Below are positions 51,180 to 59,520 of a stretch of DNA of 64,000 nt, piece after piece. How positions within the stretch are numbered: position 1 is the first letter of the stretch; every line of letters starts with the position of its first letter. Source of the DNA: Taishania sp037189645 (GTDB lineage Bacteria > Bacteroidota > Bacteroidia > Flavobacteriales_D > Crocinitomicaceae); NCBI GenBank assembly GCA_037189645.1, contig JBBCIY010000002.1, forward strand, positions 186,001 to 250,000, in the 5' to 3' direction. The notes beneath the pieces are model-generated. The model worked only from the letters and a program-made list of their open reading frames with translations, did not search any database and had not been told where the DNA came from. The translations under genes and the position numbers were made by a program.

Positions 51180-52927
51180 GATTTTTAACCATCATATCAC
51201 TAGTCCTGGGATTGATTTTTGCTTCCTGCGGAACAAAGAAATCGGCTCAGAAAGATGCTTCTTCCTCTAAAAAAGGGAAACAGCAGGAACAGGTTCAGGT
51301 GCATTCGCAGGCCGATTTCCCATACATCGAAGCCTTTCACAATGGAATGCGTCTGAAAATCAAAGGAGATAAGGAAGCAGCGATCGAAGCATTCCAGAAA
51401 TGCCTGGTGATGCGCCAGGATGACGATGCGGTGTATTACGCGCTAGCACAGTTGTACACGGAAAAGGAAGACCTGCCACAAGCCATCCAGATGATCACCA
51501 AAGCACACCAGATTGACCCGAAGAACATCTGGTATACCGAGGAGCTGGCTGTTTTGTATTACGACACCCGGCAGTTTGAAAAGGCTGTTCCTTATTTCAA
51601 AAAGCTGGTAGAGCACGAACCCAAGAACCTGGCGTGGCTGTATGGATACGGTGATTGCCTGCTTCGTACGGGGAAAGTGGATGAATCCATACAGGTGCTG
51701 AACAAAGCGGAGGATGTAATGGGAAGAAACCCGAGCCTTTCCCTGGAGAAATACAACCTGTATATGTCGCTCAAAAAAGAAAAAGAAGCAGTTGCGGAGC
51801 TGGATGCGATCCTGGCTGAATTTCCGAAAGAGCCACAGATCATTGCTACCATGGTCGACCATTATTTCAAGAAAGGAGACATGGACAAAGGAGTTGAATT
51901 CCTGAAAAAGCTGGTAGAAGCCGATCCGTCCAACGGGAGAGCACACCTGGCATTGGGTGAGATCTACCGCCAGAAAGGAAACACGAAAGAAGCATTCAAA
52001 GAATACAAGGCGGCATTTATGTGTGAAGATGTGGATGTTGATACGAAAATGAGTTTGCTGATCAGCCTGCAGGATACGCCGGAAGCAAGAGCTCCCGAAA
52101 CAATGGAGCTGGTGGACATGATGATACTGGCACACCCGGATGATGCGAAATCCTATTCCATCAAGGGAGATTATTTAATGGCAAAGGAAGATGAAAGCGG
52201 TGCGCTGGAAAATTACCGGAAGGCCCTGCAATTTGAAAAGAAACAATTCCCGATCTGGAACCAGGTGATGTTACTGGAATACCAGAATTCACAATGGGAT
52301 CTGCTTTACCAGGACAGCAAGGAATGCTTGGAATACTTTACGACCATGCCGATCGTATACCTGCTCAACGGAGTGAGTGCCATTCAGCTGAAAAAAGCCG
52401 ATGAAGCGATCGAATCACTCACAGCCGGGAAATCAATGGTCATTAATGACAAAAAGATGGAAGCGGAGTTCCTGGGGCAGATCGGAGAAGCTTATTTTAC
52501 CGCAAAGGACTATAAGCAAGGGAAGAAATATTACCAGGATGCCATCCGGCTGGATGCGGAAAGCAATTTGCTGAAAAATAATTTCGCCTACCGCCTGGCA
52601 CATGCAAAGATGGACCTGGAGCTGGCACTGAGCCTGATCAACCAGGCAATTGAGAAATCACCACAGCAATACAATTATTACGACACAAGGGGATGGGTTT
52701 ATTTCCGGCTGGGGAAATACGAAGAAGCATTGAAAGATATCAATAAGGCATTTGAGCTGGACGATACACAATACCTGGTCGCAGAACACCTGGGAGACGT
52801 TTATTCAAAGCTGAACCAAAAGGATAAAGCGGTCGAATACTGGGAAAAAGCACTGAAATTGGGAGCGAAAGGAAGTACAATAGAGAAAAAAATTGCAACG
52901 AGGACGTATCATGAAGAGGTGGATTAA
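51176..52927 (+). CDS. TPR-repeat lipoprotein
   Basis: The 583-residue protein has a lipoprotein signal with the acceptor at C18 (FASCGTKK) and at least nine tetratricopeptide repeats, for example AAIEAFQKCLVMRQDD, QAIQMITKAHQIDPKN and KAVEYWEKALKLG. TPR arrays act as protein-binding scaffolds. It is probably on the periplasmic side of the outer membrane. Its 3' end overlaps the next gene by 17 bases. Confidence 0.85.
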   Translation: MRFLTIISLVLGLIFASCGTKKSAQKDASSSKKGKQQEQVQVHSQADFPYIEAFHNGMRLKIKGDKEAAIEAFQKCLVMRQDDDAVYYALAQLYTEKEDLPQAIQMITKAHQIDPKNIWYTEELAVLYYDTRQFEKAVPYFKKLVEHEPKNLAWLYGYGDCLLRTGKVDESIQVLNKAEDVMGRNPSLSLEKYNLYMSLKKEKEAVAELDAILAEFPKEPQIIATMVDHYFKKGDMDKGVEFLKKLVEADPSNGRAHLALGEIYRQKGNTKEAFKEYKAAFMCEDVDVDTKMSLLISLQDTPEARAPETMELVDMMILAHPDDAKSYSIKGDYLMAKEDESGALENYRKALQFEKKQFPIWNQVMLLEYQNSQWDLLYQDSKECLEYFTTMPIVYLLNGVSAIQLKKADEAIESLTAGKSMVINDKKMEAEFLGQIGEAYFTAKDYKQGKKYYQDAIRLDAESNLLKNNFAYRLAHAKMDLELALSLINQAIEKSPQQYNYYDTRGWVYFRLGKYEEALKDINKAFELDDTQYLVAEHLGDVYSKLNQKDKAVEYWEKALKLGAKGSTIEKKIATRTYHEEVD

Positions 52928-53696
52928 TGCGTTAGTGATTGTTCTGGCGGTCAGTGGCATTCATTCCTGTGGTAAAAAGCTTTCAGGAGGACAGGACAAG
53001 CTTCCGAAAGTGAAAGAAGAACGGCTGATCGAAGTACTGGACAGCATCCACCGTTCCACATTATCATTCTTCTCTGCAAGAATCGATACGAAATATTCGG
53101 ACAACAAGCAGAACATCAGCTTCCGGACATCTTTGAAGATCGAAAAGGATGCTGCCGTTCATGCATTGATTTCCTTTGCGGGGATCCCGATCATTACGGC
53201 GATGGTAACGACCGATTCCGTTAAGATCTCCAACAAGCGGGAAAAATGCTACATTCTTGAAGACCTGGATTTTTTCAAAGCACAGTTTGGAGTGGATTTT
53301 TCTTACCTGAATGTAGAAGAGCTGCTTCTGGGAAGGCCGCTCAGCTTTGATCCGGAAAGGGAATATTTCCTTATTCACGATCCGTACAACTACATCCTGT
53401 CGACACAAAAAGAACGGGAAGACGAAGGCCGGTTATTGATTTCCTATCACCTTACGCCTGACCTGAAACACCTGAAACGAGTAGAGGTCACCAGCTTCAG
53501 GGATGAGGTGACCATTTCCGTTAATTACCCGGAATATATGGTCAACCCGGTCTTTTCAGCTCCTAAGGTCGTTCATGTGGAGATCAAGTCGCCTAAGAAT
53601 GAGATTTCCCTGACGATGGCATACGATAAAGCAGAGTTAAACGTTCCAAAAGAAATGGTCATTGTAATACCTGATTCTTATGAAAATTGCAAGTAA
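52911..53696 (+). CDS. DUF4292 family lipoprotein
   Basis: The 261-residue protein has a lipobox with C20 (IHSCGKK). The body resembles DUF4292, a Bacteroidota family with a LolA/LolB-like half-barrel pattern, which suggests lipid or lipoprotein handling. That is only fold inference. The start at 52911 overlaps the TPR gene by 17 bases, and the stop overlaps the EnvC-like gene by 17 bases, so the three are tightly coupled. Confidence 0.78.
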   Translation: MKRWINALVIVLAVSGIHSCGKKLSGGQDKLPKVKEERLIEVLDSIHRSTLSFFSARIDTKYSDNKQNISFRTSLKIEKDAAVHALISFAGIPIITAMVTTDSVKISNKREKCYILEDLDFFKAQFGVDFSYLNVEELLLGRPLSFDPEREYFLIHDPYNYILSTQKEREDEGRLLISYHLTPDLKHLKRVEVTSFRDEVTISVNYPEYMVNPVFSAPKVVHVEIKSPKNEISLTMAYDKAELNVPKEMVIVIPDSYENCK

Positions 53697-54990
53697 AGTC
53701 ATATTGGGATTATTCATTGCACTGGCATCGCATTCCATCGCGCAATCTACCAGTGAGAAGCTGAAAAAAGAACAGCAGCAGCTGGAGAAGAATATCGCCA
53801 ATACAAAGCAGTTACTTGAAAAAACGAAATCGAGTGCGGAATCATCGTTGAATGAACTGAAGCTCCTCAGCAACCAGATCGCCTACAGGGAGCAGCTGGT
53901 GCGTAACTTTGACAACCAGATCCGTGGAGCCGAGTTGAAAATAAAAGAAAAACAGCTCCAGATCGAAGAGCTGAGTGAAGAAATGAAAACGCTCCGGGAG
54001 CAATACAAAAAATTGCTGCTTTACGCCTACAAGCACCGGAACAAATACGGAAAGATGATGTATATCTTTTCTTCCGAAAGCTATTACGAAGCGATCAAGC
54101 GTGCAAAGTACCTTGAAAAGATCCAGGAGCTGATCAAAAAACAATTCCTTGTCATCGAACAGCATCAGAAGCTGATTTCCGAAGAAATGGAAAACATTGA
54201 GAAAGAGCGGCAGTACAAAACAAAGATGCTGGCTGAGAAAAAAGCCGAAAGGGAACAGATCATGGCCGACCAGCAAAAACAGCAGGTGGTTTACCAGCAA
54301 TTAAAAACACAGGAATCTGAAATTCTGGCGAAGCTGAGAGAAGAAGAGCGCAAGCGTGCCAACCTGAAATCCCAGATCGACGCGGCTATCAAAAAAGAAA
54401 TCGCGGAGGCGGAAGCCCGCAGGAAGAAGGCAGAAGAAGAGGCCCGGCGTAAAGCGGAGGCAGATGCTAAAAAGAACCCGAAACCGGCCAATCCATCAAC
54501 AAAGCCGGCAGAACCGGCTACCAAGCCCGTAACGGAATTGCCAAGTACGGTAGAAGTAGCGTTGGGCAAAAGTTTTGAAGGAAACAGGGGAAAGCTGCCC
54601 TGGCCGGTTGAAAAAGGGAACATTACGGAGGGATACGGAACGAATCCGCACCCGACCATTCCGGGTGTAACGACCAAAAATAACGGGATTGATATTGCCG
54701 CGCCGAAAAATGCGCAGGTAAGAGCGGTTTTTGAAGGAGAGGTCACTTCAGTGATCAGCATTTCCGGTTCGGGAAAAGTTGTGATCATCAAACATGGGAA
54801 TTACCGTACGGTATACAGTAATCTTCAAAATGTGTTTGTGAATGTCGGTTCCAAAGTAACGACCAAACAGGTCATCGGATCGCTTGTTTCCAGTGACGGG
54901 CAGCCGCTTTCAACCTCTCACTTTGAGATCCATCAGGTTACAGGTGCAAGTGTCAATAGCCTGAACCCCGGTTTATGGCTGGCGAAGTAA
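53680..54990 (+). CDS. EnvC-like murein hydrolase activator (degenerate M23)
   Basis: The 436-residue protein has a Sec signal (cut after ASHSIA), a long coiled coil (about 25-275, rich in Lys, Glu and Gln), a proline-rich linker and a C-terminal LytM (M23) domain with ITEGYGTNPHP and IDIAAPKNAQVRAVFEGEV. Two zinc ligands of the active form are missing. The HxxxD histidine is N334 (D338 is retained). The first residue of the HxH pair is T412 (H414 is retained). This is the EnvC pattern: a regulator of amidases rather than an endopeptidase. Confidence 0.87.
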   Translation: MKIASKVILGLFIALASHSIAQSTSEKLKKEQQQLEKNIANTKQLLEKTKSSAESSLNELKLLSNQIAYREQLVRNFDNQIRGAELKIKEKQLQIEELSEEMKTLREQYKKLLLYAYKHRNKYGKMMYIFSSESYYEAIKRAKYLEKIQELIKKQFLVIEQHQKLISEEMENIEKERQYKTKMLAEKKAEREQIMADQQKQQVVYQQLKTQESEILAKLREEERKRANLKSQIDAAIKKEIAEAEARRKKAEEEARRKAEADAKKNPKPANPSTKPAEPATKPVTELPSTVEVALGKSFEGNRGKLPWPVEKGNITEGYGTNPHPTIPGVTTKNNGIDIAAPKNAQVRAVFEGEVTSVISISGSGKVVIIKHGNYRTVYSNLQNVFVNVGSKVTTKQVIGSLVSSDGQPLSTSHFEIHQVTGASVNSLNPGLWLAK

Positions 54991-55091
54991 CGATGCGGTT
55001 CAAACGATTCTTCTAATTAATAATCTTTCTAAATAAGCTCGGTTTTTTGAGTAAAAAGGTTAACTTTACAACGATTTCAAAACAATAACAG

Positions 55092-55322
55092 ATGGGAAGT
55101 TCGGTAAAGCTGACGCAGGCAGAGAAGGGAGTTGATGTTAAAATACAATCAATTGACGGAGATGAGCTGCGTTCCAAATTACTTGAGCTGGGATTAACGT
55201 CCGGAAGTACACTCCGTATACTGTACACTGCTCCTTTTGGAGACCCCATTGCTGTAGATGTAGAAGGATTCGTTCTATCACTGCGTAAATCCGAAGCAGA
55301 TCTGATCCGGGTGATTGCCTGA
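55092..55322 (+). CDS. feoA: FeoA-like ferrous iron transport regulator
   Basis: The 76-residue SH3-like cytosolic protein has KLLELGLTSGSTLRIL and DPIAVDVEGFVLSLRKSEADLIRV, the FeoA core pattern. It modulates FeoB in ferrous iron uptake. It lies 28 bases before feoB. A near-consensus -7 string (TAACTTTA, 55061-55068) is upstream. Confidence 0.92.
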   Translation: MGSSVKLTQAEKGVDVKIQSIDGDELRSKLLELGLTSGSTLRILYTAPFGDPIAVDVEGFVLSLRKSEADLIRVIA

Positions 55323-55350
55323 CACATTCACCGAATTAAAACCTTGAGAA

Positions 55351-57309
55351 ATGAAGATTGCCCTTTTAGGAAATCCCAATACGGGAAAAAGTTCAGTTTT
55401 TAACCTATTGACAGGATTGCGGCAGCACGTGGGAAATTTCCCCGGAGTTACCGTTGAGAAAAAGACAGGAACACTGAAAATAAATGATGAAAACCACACA
55501 ATCATTGATTTTCCGGGAACATACAGTGTGTATCCGCATTCCGAAGATGAGCAGGTCGTGTACACGGTTTTATCCGATCCTTCTCATGCAGACTACCCCG
55601 ATGTCTGTGTAGTAGTGCTGGATGCATCCAATCTGCGGCGAAACCTGTTTTTGTTCTCCCAGATCTATGATCTAGGGATGCCGGTGGTAATGGTATTGAA
55701 CATGATCGATATTGCCGATAAGCAGCAACTGAATATTTCAACGGAAGCGCTTCAGCAGCAGTTTCCGGATGCTGTTATCGTTGCCAGCAATGCACGTGTG
55801 AAATTGGGTAAGGACAGGATCCTTGAAGCGATCGTATCTGCTAAAAAGACGGAAAACAGGGCGTTGTTCCTGGAAGAAGCGACAATGGTTGCCATTGATG
55901 ACAAGGCCATGCAAGAGCAAGAGGCGGAAAAACGGTTTGCTAAAATTGATGCCCTGATACCGTTGGCCGTTACTCAAAAGCCTGAAAATAAGACGGAGGA
56001 AAGCAAAAGCACAAAACTGGACAGAATCCTTACACATCCTGTATTCGGATACCTCATTTTTGCGGGGATTCTTCTGCTCATTTTCCAGTTCATCTTTTCC
56101 TTTGCTTCGGTACCGATGGATTTTATTGATGAGCAATTCGGGAACTTGGCGGATTGGACATCCCAGGTGCTGCCGGAGGGAATTTTCAATGACCTGCTCA
56201 CCCAGGGAATCATCCCGGGAATTGGCGGAGTGGTCATTTTCGTCCCCCAGATCGCTATTTTGTTCTTCTTCCTGGCCGTTCTGGAGGAAACAGGCTATAT
56301 GGCGCGGGTGGTCTTCATAATGGACCGGCTGATGCGCCCGTTCGGACTCAACGGAAAAAGCGTTGTCCCACTGATGTCAGGTGTTGCCTGTGCCATTCCG
56401 GGGGTAATGGCGGCACGTACGATCTCCGACTGGAAAGAGCGGATGATCACTATTTTTGTTACTCCCCTGATGAGCTGCTCTGCCCGCATTCCAGTCTATA
56501 CATTGTTGATCGCGTTGGTGATCCCCGAAGAAAAGGTACTGGGGCTTAACGTGCAGGGACTGGTCCTGTTCGGGCTTTATGCACTGGGGATTGTTGCAGC
56601 TCTTGGCGTTGCAGCACTCATGAAATTGTTCATCCGATCCAGGAATAAAGGATACCTGTTGCTGGAAATGCCGGCATACAAAGCTCCCAGGTGGGGAAAT
56701 GTCGGGATCACTGTATTTGAGAAAGTGAAGTTGTTCGTCGTGAACGCAGGTAAGATCATCCTGGCAATATCGATCATTTTGTGGGCGCTCGCATCTTACG
56801 GCCCCGGGAACAGGATGGAGGATGCCGTGGTTGCTGCTGAGCAGTACGGGGAAGAGAATAACCTGGACGAAGAAGAATTGGCTGACAGGATTGCCGGTGC
56901 GCAACTGGAGAATTCGTACATCGGTATCATGGGAAAAACGATTGAGCCGGTCATTTCCCCGTTAGGATATGACTGGAAAATGGGCGTTTCGCTCATTACC
57001 TCATTTGCGGCCCGGGAAGTGTTCGTAGGTTCCCTGGCGACGATTTACTCCGTCCACGATGATGGAGCGGAGAACAAACCTTTACGGAAAAAGCTACTGA
57101 AAGAAAAGCGGGCTGACGGAACGCCTGTATATACATTGGCAACAGGAGTTTCATTAATGGTATTTTATGTGTTTGCCATGCAGTGTATGGCAACAATGGC
57201 AGTCGTAAAACGTGAAACAGGAAGCTGGAAATGGACCTTTATGCAGCTGGGATTCTTCGGGATACTGGCTTATTTGGGTGCTTTTATTTCATTTCAATTA
57301 TTATCGTAG
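55351..57309 (+). CDS. feoB: ferrous iron transporter FeoB
   Basis: The 652-residue protein joins an N-terminal GTPase to a transmembrane permease for Fe2+. The GTPase motifs are GNPNTGKSS (7-15), the switch region ending NFPGVTVEKKTG, DFPGTYSV (G3) and NMIDIAD (G4). The membrane part has the paired gate domains with cysteine-containing PLMSGVACAIPGVMAART and PLMSCSARIPVYTLL. It is shorter than the 773-residue E. coli protein. Feo expression is often iron-repressed, but no clear Fur box was found. Confidence 0.97.
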   Translation: MKIALLGNPNTGKSSVFNLLTGLRQHVGNFPGVTVEKKTGTLKINDENHTIIDFPGTYSVYPHSEDEQVVYTVLSDPSHADYPDVCVVVLDASNLRRNLFLFSQIYDLGMPVVMVLNMIDIADKQQLNISTEALQQQFPDAVIVASNARVKLGKDRILEAIVSAKKTENRALFLEEATMVAIDDKAMQEQEAEKRFAKIDALIPLAVTQKPENKTEESKSTKLDRILTHPVFGYLIFAGILLLIFQFIFSFASVPMDFIDEQFGNLADWTSQVLPEGIFNDLLTQGIIPGIGGVVIFVPQIAILFFFLAVLEETGYMARVVFIMDRLMRPFGLNGKSVVPLMSGVACAIPGVMAARTISDWKERMITIFVTPLMSCSARIPVYTLLIALVIPEEKVLGLNVQGLVLFGLYALGIVAALGVAALMKLFIRSRNKGYLLLEMPAYKAPRWGNVGITVFEKVKLFVVNAGKIILAISIILWALASYGPGNRMEDAVVAAEQYGEENNLDEEELADRIAGAQLENSYIGIMGKTIEPVISPLGYDWKMGVSLITSFAAREVFVGSLATIYSVHDDGAENKPLRKKLLKEKRADGTPVYTLATGVSLMVFYVFAMQCMATMAVVKRETGSWKWTFMQLGFFGILAYLGAFISFQLLS

Positions 57310-57310
57310 T

Positions 57311-57430
57311 ATGCAGGTAGTGTTGGTAATCGTATGTATCGGAGCGGCGGCAGGATTCCTCGGCTGGAGGTTGATCAAACAATTCAGCAGGAAAAAAAAG
57401 GACGACTGCGGTTGCGGAAAGTGTGAGTGA
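57311..57430 (+). CDS. FeoB-associated Cys-rich membrane protein
   Basis: This 39-residue protein has one transmembrane helix (VVLVIVCIGAAAGFLGWRL) followed by a basic stretch and the cysteine cluster DDCGCGKCE. It fits the FeoB_associated family (PF12669) of small proteins next to feoB. The role, perhaps metal binding or FeoC-like support, is unproven. The start at 57311 lies two bases after the feoB stop. It is too short for most automatic gene finders. Confidence 0.88.
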   Translation: MQVVLVIVCIGAAAGFLGWRLIKQFSRKKKDDCGCGKCE

Positions 57431-57478
57431 CGGGGGGTATTGATGATAAATTACCGGGCCTTTTTCAATTTATTGTAT

Positions 57479-57486
57479 TACATTTG
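57479..57486 (+). promoter_or_regulatory. -7 element directly before the 532-residue secreted protein
   Basis: TACATTTG is a perfect TAnnTTTG and ends five bases before the ATG at 57492. As with mreC and the 38183 gene, there is no -33 TTG. Confidence 0.45.
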
Positions 57487-57491
57487 GCCCC

Positions 57492-59090
57492 ATGAAAAAT
57501 TTAAAACTCTTTACCTTACTTATTTTCACAGGATTTTATGCCCTTGCATTTTCCCAGAAAGACAAAGAAATAACAGATCTGGCCAGAGCCAATAATGTTA
57601 AAGTTAAAAAAGGAACCCCTTATTCTGTAATTGATTCCCATTCTAAAAGCTATTTTGTTACGGATGGAAAAATCTTGAGTATTAAGACGATCAAAGGATC
57701 GAAATTTATTTTCCAGGTTTTTGACCAGGGAAAACTGAATGAGCTTAGCCGCAAAGAAGAAATCCTGAAAGAACCGGGATTTTCAAATGAAGCGACGTTA
57801 AGGATCGGGAACAGGCTGTTCCTGTTTTACTCCGTATACGATAAGCCGAATACAACAGAGCAATTGTTCGCACGTGAGATCAGCCTTGAAAAAGGCGGGT
57901 TCATCGGATCTCCCAGGAATATCCTGAAGATTTCTGAAAAGATCAAATCATTCATGGGATATGACAAATTCAATTTCGACATTTCAGCAGATGAATCAAA
58001 GCTGGTAGTGAAGTACAAGTATATGCCTGATTCAAGGCTGGATTCAAAGAATACGGACCGTGTCGGGATGGTCGTTTATGATGATAACCTGGATGTGCTG
58101 TTGAAGCAGGATGTGAACATGCCGGATGTGGAAGCGAAGATCGATAATTTTGATTTTACGGTCGATTCGAAAGGGAACGGTTACTTTTTACTGAAAAAAT
58201 ACAAAGAAGCCGTTAATCCTATGAACAAGAAAACCGCACGTGATCCGGATAATTATACGATCTCTATCCTGAAAGTGAGTGTTGACGGTGCTGTGAGTGA
58301 GTCTGAGTTCCAGTTACAGAATTACCTGGTACAGGACATGGCTTTCAAAGAAAACGAGAACAACGAGATCATCTGTGCAGGATATTACCGTCAGCCGAAA
58401 GTGACCAGTACAAAAGGAGTATTTGTCGCTAAAATGAACCAGAATGGAGAGATGTCCACTCCGAACCTGTATGATTTTTCTTTGGATTTCATCAAACAAT
58501 ACCGGAAAGTAAACGACAGGGCTCAGAAAAAACTGGAAAAAGCGGAAGAAGAAGGAGCAGCGGGAATCCACAACCTGGAGATTACGGACATTGTAATGTT
58601 AAATGGCGGTGGTATACTGCTGGCAGGAAATATCTACTACATCACGACACGTACCGATTCAAAAGGGAACACGTATGTGATAAATCACTGGGATGACATC
58701 ATCCTGACGAAAATCGATGCGAACGGTGAGCTGAACTGGATGAAAAAGATCCCGAAACGTTCGACCTTTGAAAGCTTTAAACTGCTCGTTTCTGACAGGT
58801 ACCTGTACACCGTCTTCACCGATAACCCGGATAATTCTCAGCTGGCTGTTGACACGCGTCCTTCTCCAAGCAAGACATCCGGTTATGTGATCGCGTACAG
58901 GATCGACATTGAAGAAGGAGTAAGTGATTACCTGCCACTGTTCCAGCGTGAAAAAATCGACAATATTTCTGTTTACCAGTTCAGTCTGTCCCGGTTGATC
59001 GGTATTTCCGATACCTCTTTTGCGGCTGAGCTGTATATCAAGAAAAAGCAGGATATGATGTTCAGGATCGATTTTGAAGAACGGGATTAG
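57492..59090 (+). CDS. secreted protein of unknown function
   Basis: The 532-residue protein has a Sec signal (cut after GFYALAFS). The rest is strand-rich with blade-like repeats (YFVTDGKILSIKTIKG, LFLFYSVYDKPNT, GNGYFLLKKYKEA, GGILLAGNIYYITT), which suggests a beta-propeller. I recognise no catalytic motif, and there is no type IX tail, so it is probably periplasmic or outer-membrane associated through another route. A lysine/alanine-rich helix (KKLEKAEEEGAAG) interrupts the repeats near 350. Confidence 0.7.
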   Translation: MKNLKLFTLLIFTGFYALAFSQKDKEITDLARANNVKVKKGTPYSVIDSHSKSYFVTDGKILSIKTIKGSKFIFQVFDQGKLNELSRKEEILKEPGFSNEATLRIGNRLFLFYSVYDKPNTTEQLFAREISLEKGGFIGSPRNILKISEKIKSFMGYDKFNFDISADESKLVVKYKYMPDSRLDSKNTDRVGMVVYDDNLDVLLKQDVNMPDVEAKIDNFDFTVDSKGNGYFLLKKYKEAVNPMNKKTARDPDNYTISILKVSVDGAVSESEFQLQNYLVQDMAFKENENNEIICAGYYRQPKVTSTKGVFVAKMNQNGEMSTPNLYDFSLDFIKQYRKVNDRAQKKLEKAEEEGAAGIHNLEITDIVMLNGGGILLAGNIYYITTRTDSKGNTYVINHWDDIILTKIDANGELNWMKKIPKRSTFESFKLLVSDRYLYTVFTDNPDNSQLAVDTRPSPSKTSGYVIAYRIDIEEGVSDYLPLFQREKIDNISVYQFSLSRLIGISDTSFAAELYIKKKQDMMFRIDFEERD

Positions 59091-59104
59091 TTAAAATTGA
59101 CAGC

Positions 59105-59149
59105 TGTATGAGAATTTGAGATAATTTTGCGGTTTCAAATTCTCATACA
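59105..59149 (+). repeat. perfect 15-bp inverted repeat enclosing a -7 element
   Basis: TGTATGAGAATTTGA at 59105-59119 is repeated inverted at 59135-59149. The 15-base spacer contains TAATTTTG (59122-59129), a perfect -7 element, 29 bases before the ATG of the small membrane protein. A homodimeric regulator binding both arms would cover the promoter. Alternatively, the stem could end the 57492-59090 transcript, though no T-run follows. Confidence 0.6.
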
Positions 59150-59158
59150 CGTGTCACT

Positions 59159-59371
59159 ATGCGTCAAAAACTCATTACATCGGCAATCATCTGGACAGGG
59201 CTTTACCCGGTATTACTCATTGTTTCCACATTACTTTACCCATTTATCGGTTCGTGGCATTTCGCTTTAAAAACCTTGATCACGACCTTGATCGTTGTCC
59301 CGGTAATGGTTTTTTTCGTCATTCCGCTGGTCAGAAAGCTGTTTACCGTTTTGGGGATCATAAAGCAATAA
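59159..59371 (+). CDS. small two-helix membrane protein
   Basis: The 70-residue protein has two hydrophobic segments (ITSAIIWTGLYPVLLIVSTL and ALKTLITTLIVVPVMVFFV). It ends with a basic segment KLFTVLGIIKQ. It has no motif I can name; short membrane proteins of this pattern are often unannotated in Bacteroidota. Its promoter is the -7 element in the inverted repeat upstream. Confidence 0.55.
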   Translation: MRQKLITSAIIWTGLYPVLLIVSTLLYPFIGSWHFALKTLITTLIVVPVMVFFVIPLVRKLFTVLGIIKQ

Positions 59372-59486
59372 TTCCCTGGATATTGATCTGTATTTCACAG
59401 GCTCCCGGCAGGAATAACCTGTACGTTCGGGAAGAGTGACGGGTGTGTTTTCTGCGTAAATAATTTTTTCGTTTCAGGATAAATAG

Positions 59487-59517
59487 TTTACTTTTAGCCC
59501 AACTAACTAAAAGTGAA
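59487..59517 (+). promoter_or_regulatory. hairpin in the leader of the M1 peptidase gene
   Basis: ACTTTTAG at 59490-59497 pairs perfectly with CTAAAAGT at 59507-59514. The stem extends by three pairs outward, one of them T-G, around a nine-base loop. It ends three bases before the ATG at 59521, where it could block ribosome entry. The only -7-like string (TACTTTTA, one mismatch) lies inside the left arm. Confidence 0.35.
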
Positions 59518-59520
59518 ACA

